Assembly: GCA_021780285.1 (NCBI GenBank)
Contig: JAJXZA010000345.1
Coordinates: 1 to 8,900, forward strand
Direction: 5' to 3'
Source: Planctomycetota bacterium
GTDB lineage: Bacteria > Planctomycetota > Phycisphaerae > WQYP01
Length of the DNA: 8,900 nt
Part shown: piece by piece, positions 1-6,795 of the stretch
Numbering within the stretch: the stretch's first letter is position 1
How the letters are laid out: the number at the start of each line of letters is the position of its first letter
Position numbers and translations under genes: made by a program
The notes under the pieces: generated by a model
The model's input: the letters and a program-made list of their open reading frames with translations, nothing else
Told to the model about the DNA's origin: nothing
Databases searched by the model: none

Positions 1-118
1 TAAGGCGAGCCTGTTGCTGGGAATCCACGGACAACGCTGGTGCAGATCGCTTTGACATACCCAACAATATACAGCAAGTAATTACATATGTCAAGTTACT
101 TATGGGACACTACACTAG
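1..118 (-). mobile_element. Terminus of an insertion sequence (body lies left of the window)
   Basis: Positions 104-114 read GGGACACTACA followed by CTAG (115-118). The same 16-mer, TGGGACACTACACTAG, recurs at 6444-6459 as one end of a MITE-like element, so this is a mobile-element end and not chance. Read on the minus strand the element begins TGTAGTGTCCC, with its interior to the left. A strong promoter immediately inside the end points into the interior, as expected for transposase expression. No transposase coding sequence is recognisable in positions 1-100, probably because it starts further left. TGT-type ends next to CTAG recall the IS481 family, one of whose members inserts at NCTAGN; that family assignment is an inference. 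Confidence 0.5.
66..94 (-). promoter_or_regulatory. Strong sigma70-type promoter pointing left, inside the IS end
   Basis: On the minus strand a perfect -35 TTGACA (94-89) is followed after 17 bp by a -10 TATATT (71-66, 5 of 6 matches to consensus). The spacer and its flank are rich in small palindromes: GTAATTAC (78-85), ACATATGT (84-91) and the arms AAGTAA (76-81) and TTACTT (96-101). These could form an operator. Transcription would leave the window on the left, most simply into a transposase gene. Confidence 0.6.
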
Positions 119-876
119 TGCCCTGCCTGCAATGCAGGTGGTTGTTCTTGAATCCGGAGTAAAACCTGCCGCACGAGCCGTTGGGCAAGTTCGCTGCGAT
201 CAACGCGGGTGGCTCCTAAATCGTCAAGGATGTATGCGGCCGGTGCGGGGCCTTGCACCATCTCCAGCAGATTGGCGACGAGAATGTCGGCACCGCTGTG
301 GCGGCGGCTTTGCTCGGCGATGGCCACAAGCTGCTGTTCCGTAATACCGGCCTCCAACTTAAACTTTACCAGTACGCCCTGGAAACGCCATTCGCGGCGG
401 AACTTATCTACCAGTTTTGGAGTTTGCCGGCCGCGAAAAGCTACCTGTCCGAGCGAGCCGGCAACTTTATCTCCACGAACGGGTTCAACCACCCATACTT
501 CATTCCCGGCAGGTTGCCCGGAAGCAGGCTCGGCCGAGATAATGCGGTAGGCCCCTGCGGGGCTGTAGTCGCTTACGGCTGCCACCATAAACACCGCTGC
601 ATAGTTGGTTGAGGCCATTTGGCTGGTCAGAGCCAAATCGAGGTCGTTGTAAGACCGAAACGTTTTGATTGTGAGTCTTTCGCCCCCGTTGGTCTCGTGG
701 AGCGATTTCGCCATAGGCTCGTTACTGGTAAGGAGCGTCACAGTGCCAACCGGTAGCAGGGCAGCGGCAATGTCGTGACCGGTTTTGCCAGTAAAAATAT
801 TGCTCCAATGGCGCACCTTGTCCATAGGTTCGTAGGTGTTGCCGGCGACGACGAGAAAGTTAACGGCGCTGCTCAT
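115..876 (-). CDS. coaB: Phosphopantothenate-cysteine ligase (stand-alone CoaB / DFP domain)
   Basis: The 253-residue protein fits the CoaB half of the usual CoaBC fusion, which joins 4'-phosphopantothenate and cysteine in cytosolic coenzyme A synthesis. Visible signatures are the N-terminal nucleotide-binding strand and loop FLVVAGNTYEPMD (about residues 7-19), the SNIFTGKTGHDIA helix (25-37, equivalent to SNxSSGxMG in CoaB), AAVSDYSP (99-106), the TPKLVDKFR stretch (152-160), and VKFKLEAG followed by ADILVANLL (170-204). The flavin-dependent decarboxylase CoaC is absent from this reading frame, so the two activities must be encoded separately. ATG at 876 has no convincing ribosome-binding site. 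A possible promoter ends only 8 bases upstream, which suggests a leaderless mRNA. The TAG stop lies in the CTAG abutting the IS end, so the gene ends exactly where the element begins and appears complete. Confidence 0.88.
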   Translation of the reverse strand: MSSAVNFLVVAGNTYEPMDKVRHWSNIFTGKTGHDIAAALLPVGTVTLLTSNEPMAKSLHETNGGERLTIKTFRSYNDLDLALTSQMASTNYAAVFMVAAVSDYSPAGAYRIISAEPASGQPAGNEVWVVEPVRGDKVAGSLGQVAFRGRQTPKLVDKFRREWRFQGVLVKFKLEAGITEQQLVAIAEQSRRHSGADILVANLLEMVQGPAPAAYILDDLGATRVDRSELAQRLVRQVLLRIQEQPPALQAGH

Positions 877-1351
877 AACCGGGTATCGTATCGGAATCGG
901 CGGAATGTGAGAATGCCCTATGGCCAGAGGCCAAGGTTAGAAACGGCCGGGGGCGGCGATAGCTTCTGATGGTTATCGGCATAAAGAGGCATTGACGGGT
1001 GAGCGGCGGCGCAGATTGCTGCCGCGTAAAGAGCGAAGTCTGCGGTATTATTGGACGGATAAAAATTAGAGATTTTATTAGGTTTTACGCTTGTTTTGAG
1101 CTAGAATTATGCACAGGCAACGCCTTTTTGCAACGTGTCCTGATTTAACGTGTGTCAAAATCGGGGCATAAATGCCTTTGGGCGAACACGCAATTACTGG
1201 CGGTTGCCAATGGTGGCCGCATGGGTAGAATATAGCTGGGTCATGGCAACGATAGTGGTTTGACGACGTTGCATATATAGATTGATGACTCGGCTTGATC
1301 CGAAGGACGCGTCTGCGGGGCCGCCTGTTTGGATCGAGAGAGAGGTGTTGC
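877..1351. other. Intergenic region between divergent coaB and the GGDEF gene
   Basis: I see no convincing gene in these 475 bases. They contain the coaB promoter candidate, a possible 8-bp stem (1003-1010 with 1018-1025, one G-T pair, 7-base loop) and a direct repeat AACGTGT at 1132-1138 and 1147-1153. An imperfect inverted repeat just before the GGDEF gene pairs GATCCGAA (about 1298-1305) with TTTGGATC (1328-1335). The stretch around 1040-1110 is AT-rich, including a TAGAAT at 1102-1107, but no well-spaced -35 partner is seen. A promoter for the GGDEF gene should lie in this region, but I cannot fix its position. Confidence 0.4.
885..913 (-). promoter_or_regulatory. Candidate coaB promoter (leaderless arrangement)
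   Basis: Minus-strand TTCTCA (913-908), 17 bp, then TACGAT (890-885); each hexamer matches consensus at 4 of 6 bases. The -10 is separated from the coaB ATG (876) by 8 bases, which places the expected transcription start at or next to the start codon. No Shine-Dalgarno sequence is visible. Confidence 0.35.
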
Positions 1352-2488
1352 ATGTCACAAGCAGATACAGGAGATGAAGGCGTCGGACGGCCGAGCGTTG
1401 GGCGATCACTGCCGTTTGGCGTGCCGCAAGCGTCTGCCAAGAGCAGATCTGATGAGAAGCAGGGCCAGATTTTTGAATTTAAGCCGATAACCCCCGCGCC
1501 GCGTGGCCGCGGCAAATCAGGTAATCAGCCAAGCGAACCTGCTGGACTTGCCGGGGCATCTGCCGCATCAAATACCGAGGCGGAAATGCTTGCGGCGGGT
1601 ATGGGGCTGAAGCTGCCGGTAAGCAGTCATGCGAAGCTTTCGGACCTTATCGCACAAGGCGAAGGGAAGTTAATTGACGCGGCTCTGCATGAACTTCAGG
1701 CGAACTTACGCTGGCCGGGTGAGCTGCGCTTTGAGGTAGCCGAGGGAAAAGCGCCGGACCCCATATCGTTGACCAAAGGTCATGTACCGCTCATGCAGGG
1801 CGATAAATACTTTGGCAAGCTGGTGCTGGCGGGCGGAGCCAAAAGCTCGCGCGTTGCCGAGCAGTTGCAGCAGGCCGGCATATGGCTGGCGTCGCTTCTG
1901 GCAATGGAACTGCGCATGGCGCATTGGCGGCGGCTCGCCGAGACCGATGAGCTATCCGGCTCGTATAACCGCCGCTATTTTCTGGAGAAGGTGCCGCAAC
2001 TGCTGGAAAAGGCCCGCAAAGACCGCTTCTGCGTAACATTGCTGCTATTTGATATTGATGATTTCAAGCAATACAACGATCAATTCGGCCATGCGGCGGG
2101 TGATGCGATTATTCGTGAAGTCATTGGGCTGCTGCGGCATTGCACGCGGCCCAAAGACCTTGTGGCCCGCATCGGCGGTGACGAGTTTGCCGTGATTTTT
2201 TGGGATAACGACCGCCCGCGTCAGCCCGACAGCGAGCATCCTCGCAGTGTGCTGGCTATTGCCCATCGCTTCCGCAAGGCGGTGGCCGAACATCCCTGGA
2301 ACAGGGATGGAGGCCCGATTGCCGGGCGATTAAGCATCAGCGGAGGTTTGGCGACGTTTCCGTGGGATGCGCAAAGCCTGCCGCAGCTAATGGAAGTAGC
2401 CGATGGCGAACTCATGCGGGCCAAGGCGATGGGGAAAAACGCCATTGTGCTGGCAGGGCCGCAGGGCGCCCCCCCTGCCGATGCGTAG
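1352..2488 (+). CDS. GGDEF-domain diguanylate cyclase
   Basis: Predicted to make the second messenger cyclic di-GMP from two GTP. The C-terminal GGDEF domain (about residues 195-370 of 378) is complete: TDELSGSYNRRYF at its start, FDIDDFKQYNDQFGHAAGD (metal and substrate region), and RIGGDEFAV with the catalytic GGDEF at 275-279. The RxxD inhibitory site RPKD (266-269) lies five residues before it, so product inhibition by c-di-GMP is expected. Residues 1-80 are low-complexity (Gly, Pro, Ser, Ala) and probably disordered. Residues 90-190 form a mixed alpha/beta region of a type I do not recognise, possibly a degenerate GAF-like sensor. No membrane segment is visible, so it is probably cytosolic. 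ATG at 1352 is chosen because GAGAGG (1340-1345) precedes it at good spacing; the upstream in-frame ATG at 1295 lacks such a site. Monocistronic, and convergent with the next gene. Confidence 0.9.
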   Translation: MSQADTGDEGVGRPSVGRSLPFGVPQASAKSRSDEKQGQIFEFKPITPAPRGRGKSGNQPSEPAGLAGASAASNTEAEMLAAGMGLKLPVSSHAKLSDLIAQGEGKLIDAALHELQANLRWPGELRFEVAEGKAPDPISLTKGHVPLMQGDKYFGKLVLAGGAKSSRVAEQLQQAGIWLASLLAMELRMAHWRRLAETDELSGSYNRRYFLEKVPQLLEKARKDRFCVTLLLFDIDDFKQYNDQFGHAAGDAIIREVIGLLRHCTRPKDLVARIGGDEFAVIFWDNDRPRQPDSEHPRSVLAIAHRFRKAVAEHPWNRDGGPIAGRLSISGGLATFPWDAQSLPQLMEVADGELMRAKAMGKNAIVLAGPQGAPPADA

Positions 2489-2541
2489 ACTCACGCGATA
2501 ATTTCAGCGGCGACCGCATCATGATGATAACCATCACGCTT

Positions 2542-3381
2542 TCAAGATGGCGGTACGGCAGGGCTCTTTTCAAGCACAATTAACATTCTGAAGGCCAACC
2601 ACCGCGTCAGCGGAGCGAGGAGTCGCTCAAATTTTTGCGCGGCATGAGCCGCGAAATGCGGCATCAGCACCGGGCCGGAAAATCCACCGGAGAGCGGGTA
2701 GAGCATCATGCTGTGCGTTTGTCGTCGCTTCAAAACAAATTGCGGAAACCGCTTCTGAAACTCTGCCCAGTGCTTAAAGAAGAGCAAGGTAGGCACCGCC
2801 TGATTGCTGGCGAAGGTGCCTTCGCCGATGATGGGGATTGGGTCTGATGCCGCTGCGCCTGATGATTGAGCCGCCTCGTCGGCAAAAATGGCTGATTGCA
2901 TGTTGACCGGTTCAGGATGAGAGGTGCGATAGCATATGCCGGAAACGGCGGAAATATACGGTTCGGTCATTACCAGCCGGCCGCCCGGCGTAAGCACACG
3001 CTGCGCCTCGGCAAAAAATCGCAGCGGCAGAGGCAAGTGGTGGATTACATCCTGGAGCACCAGGTTGTCAACGCTTTGATCGGCAAATGGGAGCCGCAAC
3101 GCGTCTACCGCCAGGTCAATAAACTCATTGGGCACAAGGTCGGTGACGACAACATCCGGATAAAACTCCTTAAAGTGGCCGGCACCGCCGCCGATCTCCA
3201 CCACCCGTCCATGGCGATTTGGCCCCCGATCGCTGCGAACGACAAATTCGGCGGCCATCTGAGAAAAATATTGCCTATATACCAGGCGCAGCACGGGCCG
3301 CTGCTTCCAGGCGAGGGCCCGCTGCTGCAGAACATCGTGACTGGTTTGGCCGTGCTGTGGAACCGTGGCTTTGCGAAGCAT
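2542..3381 (-). CDS. Class I SAM-dependent methyltransferase, substrate unknown
   Basis: A 279-residue protein with a Methyltransf_11-type Rossmann core. Motif I is VVEIGGGAG (60-68), the acidic residue after strand 2 is in VVTD (D81), and the motif region DNLVLQDVIHHLP (105-117) is followed by RVLTPGGRLVMTEPY (128-142). This order is typical of small-molecule, lipid or quinone methyltransferases, but the substrate cannot be read from sequence. The C-terminal 130 residues, with an aromatic-rich LLFFKHWAEF segment, are probably substrate-binding. It lies about 80 bp downstream of the MCE gene on the same strand, so co-transcription is possible and a lipid-related substrate is a weak suggestion. 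The start codon is moderately certain: GGCGGA occurs upstream but only three bases from the ATG. No strong terminator is seen between this gene and the convergent GGDEF gene. Confidence 0.85.
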   Translation of the reverse strand: MLRKATVPQHGQTSHDVLQQRALAWKQRPVLRLVYRQYFSQMAAEFVVRSDRGPNRHGRVVEIGGGAGHFKEFYPDVVVTDLVPNEFIDLAVDALRLPFADQSVDNLVLQDVIHHLPLPLRFFAEAQRVLTPGGRLVMTEPYISAVSGICYRTSHPEPVNMQSAIFADEAAQSSGAAASDPIPIIGEGTFASNQAVPTLLFFKHWAEFQKRFPQFVLKRRQTHSMMLYPLSGGFSGPVLMPHFAAHAAQKFERLLAPLTRWLAFRMLIVLEKSPAVPPS

Positions 3382-3461
3382 TCGTCCGCCATTTGTTTAA
3401 TGACTGTACGCCGGGCTTTACAAGGTGCGAGTGCACGCGGCTTGCCTGCGCCGAAAGCACA

Positions 3462-4511
3462 TTAAAAGTTCACATGGACGCCGTTGGCCTGCACCTGCTT
3501 AATCAGGGCGTGAAGGTCGTCTACCGTGCTCTTGAGCTTTTGGCTTACGTCCAGCAGCGCATCATACAGCCGGGGGTCTTTGACCAATCGGCCGACGGTG
3601 CCATGTCCTTTAAGGACGCTTATGCTGATGGCATCAACATGCTCAAGCAGGGTGGTAAGCTTAACGCTGACGGCCACCACGCGAGCCTCAAGTTCTTTGG
3701 TGGTAACGTCTATATCGGCGGCGGTTGTGCCGGCGCTTTTCAGGACGGAGTCAGCGCGATTGGCCGCATTGTGAATGCTGGTGAGCACCGATTTAAGCTC
3801 TTCGGAAGAAGTGGCGATGTTGGCGACAATAGTTCGCACCTGGCTGCGAAGGGTCTTGTCTTCGAGCAGGCCATTAACTGAAGATACGGTGGCATTGAGC
3901 CGTTGAATCAGGGCGCTGATGTTGTTCATATCTGCCTGGCTGGATTCTTTGCCGTTTGCCTGGGCGGTGGTGAGGTTTACCGGTTTAAGCAGTGAATGCA
4001 AATCAGTGGCAACGAGGTCGAGCTTGAGGCTAAGGCGGTTAAATTGCGAGCTGATTTTGGCAAAATCAGTAATGACTGATTGCGGAATGAGTCCACCAGA
4101 TTTGATGGTTGCCGTAAGCGTGGCTGTGCCATCCTTAGGCAGGTAGGTTTGTTTGGCCGGGATTGGCACCACAAGCGACATGTACGGTGTGCCAATGGTT
4201 TTGGAGCCAATGGATGCGCTGGCGTTATCCGGGATGTTAACCCAGCGGTAAATTGACAAGATGATATTGGCTCCTTCGAGGTTTTTGCGAAGGGAAACCG
4301 ATTGCACTGTTCCAACCACCACACCGCTGATGTCAACAAGGTCGCCATAAGTGAGGCCATCGGCGTTAGATGCCTTGACGGTAACAGTATAAGGACCGTC
4401 GGGGCCCAAGGCGGGCAGGCGTCCTAAATAGGCAATTCCCAATATAAAAAGGAGGATACCTGCGGCGAAGGTCAACCCGACGATGGTGTTACGTGCTTTT
4501 TCGCTCATCAT
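3462..4511 (-). CDS. MCE/MlaD-family membrane-anchored lipid-transport protein
   Basis: A 349-residue protein with a short cytoplasmic N-terminus (MMSEKARN), one hydrophobic signal-anchor helix (about residues 10-30), and an MCE domain (about 38-120). The MCE domain contains the typical GLTYGDLVDISGVVVGTV segment and the later GTPYMSLV. After it comes a long helical, coiled-coil-prone region (about 140-345) as in MlaD/PqiB/YebT-type proteins. MCE proteins form hexameric rings in the periplasm that carry phospholipids or other hydrophobic molecules between membranes, usually with an ABC permease (MlaE) and ATPase (MlaF). Neither partner is next to this gene. I prefer ATG at 4511 (a second ATG follows at once), with AGGAG 12 bases upstream. 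The frame stays open to 4799, but the added 96 residues do not look like an MCE N-terminus and would put the signal anchor in the interior. Confidence 0.87.
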   Translation of the reverse strand: MMSEKARNTIVGLTFAAGILLFILGIAYLGRLPALGPDGPYTVTVKASNADGLTYGDLVDISGVVVGTVQSVSLRKNLEGANIILSIYRWVNIPDNASASIGSKTIGTPYMSLVVPIPAKQTYLPKDGTATLTATIKSGGLIPQSVITDFAKISSQFNRLSLKLDLVATDLHSLLKPVNLTTAQANGKESSQADMNNISALIQRLNATVSSVNGLLEDKTLRSQVRTIVANIATSSEELKSVLTSIHNAANRADSVLKSAGTTAADIDVTTKELEARVVAVSVKLTTLLEHVDAISISVLKGHGTVGRLVKDPRLYDALLDVSQKLKSTVDDLHALIKQVQANGVHVNF

Positions 4512-4824
4512 TGTTGTAGTGTGCTCCTGATGTCGGCTTGCCAAATAACCGCCGACGGTGTAACTAGTGTCGCAACAGAGAGGCGGAAAGGCAAACGCCC
4601 CGAGTTGCTGCGGCAGCGCAGCCTGCAGGCCGCGAGAGCCGGAGTGGGTATAACATGTCCCGTCCTGATATAGGTTGGCGCTCCTCAAGGGTGGTTTGGA
4701 GCGGAAATTTTCGGCCTGATTGGTAGAATAACGCAGTTTTAAGGGCCACAGTGCGCAGGTTGAGTTAACACGCCATCGCCTGCGAATACCATGCCCCATT
4801 TATGATGACGCGTCCGCTGCGGCA
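4512..4824. other. Non-coding gap between argJ and the MCE gene
   Basis: A 313-base stretch on the transcript path from argJ to the MCE gene. The MCE reading frame is open upstream of its likely start for most of it, but no domain is visible. The strong AGGAG before the MCE ATG lies near 4524-4528. GCTCC and GGAGC arms (about 4679-4709) could form a weak stem. I see no good terminator or sigma70 promoter here, so whether the two genes are co-transcribed is unresolved. Confidence 0.3.
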
Positions 4825-6039
4825 TTATGTGTGATAATCTGCGTTTATCGTAATGTACTCCCGTGATAAATCGCAGGTGAAAACCTGTGCTGTGCCAGCA
4901 CCAGATGTGCCAAGGTCCAGCGTTATATCCACCTCAGTCTGCCGCATGGCGGCCTCTACCTTGGATAGCGCCACATCAGTCGGCCGCCCCGCCCGAAACA
5001 CTGTAATCTTGCCGACTTTGCAGACACTCTTGGCGACATTCATACTGGCTCCGCTATAACCGGCTGCGCTGACAAATCGCCCCCAGTTTGGATCGCCGCC
5101 GTGAATCGCCGTTTTCACCAGCGGACTGTTGGCAATGGCCAGGGCGGCCCGCTTGGCATCACTTGTGGTACGGGCGCCGCAGACAAAAACACGCACCAGC
5201 TTGGTTGCACCTTCGCCATCGCGGGCAATCTGCTTAGCAAGCGAGAGGCATACTTCCATAAGGCCGGTGGTAAACTTATTGAGATCTCGCCCGCTTAGTA
5301 TACGACCGCCCGACATACCGTTGGCCATGCAAACAAATGTATCGCTGGTGCTGGTGTGCTGGTCAACCGTCACACAATTAAACGTCTGATCTGCCACGGC
5401 CTTGACGATGCGCCGCAGAGGGGCCGGCGCAATGGCCGCGTCGGTCGCAACATACGCCAGCATTGTGGCCATGTTTGGCGCGATCATACCGGAGCCTTTG
5501 CAGTTACCGGCGATGGTGATTGTGGCGCCGCCGGCATGGAGAGTTGCATACGCTGTCTTGACGCACGTATCGGTGGTTAAAATACCCTGAGCAAATGCCT
5601 CGCCCGCCTCCGCCGTGTCGGCAAGCTTTGCTACAAGAGCTGGAATGCCGCTGCGCAGCTTATCCATCGGGAGAAAGCGACCGATTACACCGGTGCTGCT
5701 TGGCAACATCTGCGACGGCGGCAGCCGCACGCCCACAGTTTTTAAATTCTGCGCAGCGAGTGCACACATTTCCCGCGCATCGCGCAGCCCGCGTTGGCCG
5801 GTGCATACGTTGGCGCAGCCGCTGTTGATTACGCAACCCTGCAGACGCCCGCCGGCTATATGTTCGCGGCCGACAATAACCGGCGCACCTTGCACCTTGT
5901 TGGTTGTAAATACGCCGGCTGCCGCCGCAGGCACTTTGCTCACGAGCAGGGCCAAATCAGGCTTCCCCGATTCTTTAATGCCGCAGTGCATTGCTCCGGC
6001 CAGAAAGCCCTTTACCGCTGTAATCGTCTTGTTTGCCAA
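4825..6039 (-). CDS. argJ: Bifunctional ornithine acetyltransferase / N-acetylglutamate synthase
   Basis: ArgJ moves the acetyl group from N-acetylornithine to glutamate in the cyclic arginine pathway and may also make N-acetylglutamate from acetyl-CoA. The 404-residue product begins with ITAVKGFLAGAMHCGIK and has the oxyanion-hole segment SSTGVIG, the self-cleavage site GSGMIAPNMATML, HGGDPNWGR, and the family C-terminus INADYHT. The nucleophile is the Thr after NMA, about residue 192; cleavage before it yields alpha and beta chains. Less usual variants are INSGCANVCTG and DQHTSTSDT (commonly NSGNANACTG and DGDTSTNDT). The start is uncertain: TTG at 6039 gives a normal-length N-terminus, while TTG at 6084 adds 15 Cys-rich residues not typical of the family. 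No ATG is available in frame upstream of the conserved region. It is a lone arg gene here, so the rest of the pathway is elsewhere. Confidence 0.93.
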   Translation of the reverse strand: MANKTITAVKGFLAGAMHCGIKESGKPDLALLVSKVPAAAAGVFTTNKVQGAPVIVGREHIAGGRLQGCVINSGCANVCTGQRGLRDAREMCALAAQNLKTVGVRLPPSQMLPSSTGVIGRFLPMDKLRSGIPALVAKLADTAEAGEAFAQGILTTDTCVKTAYATLHAGGATITIAGNCKGSGMIAPNMATMLAYVATDAAIAPAPLRRIVKAVADQTFNCVTVDQHTSTSDTFVCMANGMSGGRILSGRDLNKFTTGLMEVCLSLAKQIARDGEGATKLVRVFVCGARTTSDAKRAALAIANSPLVKTAIHGGDPNWGRFVSAAGYSGASMNVAKSVCKVGKITVFRAGRPTDVALSKVEAAMRQTEVDITLDLGTSGAGTAQVFTCDLSREYITINADYHT

Positions 6040-6094
6040 ACCATTCTCGCTTTTACCTATTGCGCCGCAGGCTACGCACCTCAAACGCGCCTAT

Positions 6095-6123
6095 GTTGTA
6101 CCATCGCGGCGCCACCCTGAAAA
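6095..6123 (-). promoter_or_regulatory. Candidate argJ promoter
   Basis: Minus-strand TTTTCA (6123-6118), 17 bp, TACAAC (6100-6095), each 4 of 6 to consensus. The expected transcription start near 6088 leaves about 50 bases of leader before the TTG at 6039, or almost none before the TTG at 6084. This favours 6039 if translation is leadered. Confidence 0.35.
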
Positions 6124-6139
6124 CTCAATGGCTCGCATT

Positions 6140-6163
6140 CGCAGCTTCTCGACCAAAGCTGCG
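6140..6163. repeat. Perfect 8-bp inverted repeat upstream of argJ
   Basis: CGCAGCTT (6140-6147) and AAGCTGCG (6156-6163) are exact reverse complements around an 8-base loop. The repeat sits about 17 bp upstream of the candidate argJ -35 element. There is no T-tract on either side, so it is not a standard intrinsic terminator. It could be an operator or a leftover hairpin, and it does not resemble an ArgR box. Confidence 0.5.
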
Positions 6164-6314
6164 TATTCTTCCCGACGATGCTTTTAGTGCCGAGCGGCGG
6201 CGATCGGCTCATGCACCGGAAATATCAAATGTAGAACTGTCCGTTAGCTTGGTCCATGCCCTTATAGCGCAATTCGCGAATAAATTTGGCGGTTTTACGT
6301 TTGACAATTGCCCG

Positions 6315-6459
6315 CTAGTGTACTGTCCCTAACGGACGTTTACAGTTGCTGGCCGTCATGGTTCGCGGAGCACACGGCGTCGATAGCCCGCTTGGGCCAG
6401 AATATTTGAAAAAACTGTGAAGTGCATATCGTAAATCTTCCTCTGGGACACTACACTAG
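6315..6459. mobile_element. MITE-like non-autonomous element, 137 bp flanked by CTAG
   Basis: The left end CTAG-TGTACTGTCCC (6315-6329) and the right end GGGACACTACA-CTAG (6445-6459) are inverted repeats with one mismatch. The element proper, 6319-6455, starts TG and ends CA and is flanked on both sides by CTAG, the likely target duplication. Interior arms also pair: ACAGTT (6342-6347) with AACTGT (6413-6418), and CTGGCC (6349-6354) with GGCCAG (6395-6400), giving a foldback shape. It has no coding capacity. The right end is identical over 16 bases to the IS end at 103-118, so that IS type could mobilise it. This fits a miniature derivative of an IS481-like element; the family name is an inference. 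Confidence 0.7.
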
Positions 6460-6482
6460 CCGGTCAAATTTTCGAAGAGATC

Positions 6483-6512
6483 TGCCGATAATAGAATTAA
6501 ACGTCATCGGCA
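6483..6512. repeat. 7-bp inverted repeat next to the MITE
   Basis: TGCCGAT (6483-6489) and ATCGGCA (6506-6512) are perfect inverted arms around a 16-base AT-rich centre. No function is evident. Confidence 0.4.
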
Positions 6513-6584
6513 TAACACGCCGAAAGTGATGAAGAATTATGACCCGATTCGCGAGACCGATAAAAACAGGCTCGGCGGATCGTC

Positions 6585-6652
6585 TTTGGGGGCAAATATG
6601 TATTAACGTACACGAGACGTTTTAGCATTTCCCAAGAATTGTGGCCCCCAAA
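6585..6652. repeat. 9-bp inverted repeat upstream of the accessory operon
   Basis: TTTGGGGGC (6585-6593) and GCCCCCAAA (6644-6652) are perfect inverted arms 50 bases apart, a GC-rich pair in an otherwise AT-rich stretch. They may be binding sites, an RNA stem, or the worn ends of a small element. Confidence 0.45.
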
Positions 6653-6795
6653 CGCTGCGGTGCCCCAGTGCTCAAATCGAGGCAAGGCTAATTCAAGACA
6701 CGAGCACGACCACTTGGCCGTCTTTCTGAGGAAGACTTGTGCAACGCAGGCGTCCGATCTGCCACCCTTGGCGTGCCCGCGCTTGCGATGCCGCC

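Larger units (their letters stand above)
6460..6795. other. Non-coding stretch upstream of the accessory operon
   Basis: No convincing gene is present. A 101-residue open frame on the minus strand (6497-6802) has no recognisable domain and runs across the promoter region of the next operon. The stretch holds two inverted repeats, listed separately, which raise the possibility of a structured RNA or binding sites, but nothing here matches an RNA family I know. Confidence 0.35.

Noticed and set aside
1111..1127. Terminator-like AGGCAACGCCT followed by T residues
   Set aside because: The stem is only four base pairs and is not at the end of a gene on the strand concerned.
1108..1180. Possible c-di-GMP (GEMM) riboswitch before the GGDEF gene, because of GCACAGGCAA
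   Set aside because: Only the first short block resembles the family; the conserved GACGCAAAGC-like segment and the receptor stem are not found.
1260..1283. TTGACG plus TATATA/TATAGA as a GGDEF promoter
   Set aside because: The hexamers are only about 10 to 12 bases apart, far shorter than a working spacer.
1078..1515. Minus-strand open frame of 145 codons across the GGDEF gene start
   Set aside because: Overlaps the well-supported GGDEF gene on the opposite strand and has no domain features.
2522..2536. Small hairpin TGATG/CATCA between the convergent GGDEF and methyltransferase genes
   Set aside because: Five AT-rich pairs and no T-tract on either side; too weak to call a terminator.
3219..3881. 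Plus-strand open frame of 220 codons
   Set aside because: Antisense to the methyltransferase and MCE genes, both supported by clear family motifs.
4512..4530. TGTAGTGTGCTCC resembles the mobile-element end TGTAGTGTCCC
   Set aside because: Match is partial and covers the ribosome-binding region of the MCE gene; no CTAG flank or partner repeat.
5615..6187. Plus-strand open frame of 190 codons
   Set aside because: Antisense to argJ, whose conserved motifs span this stretch.
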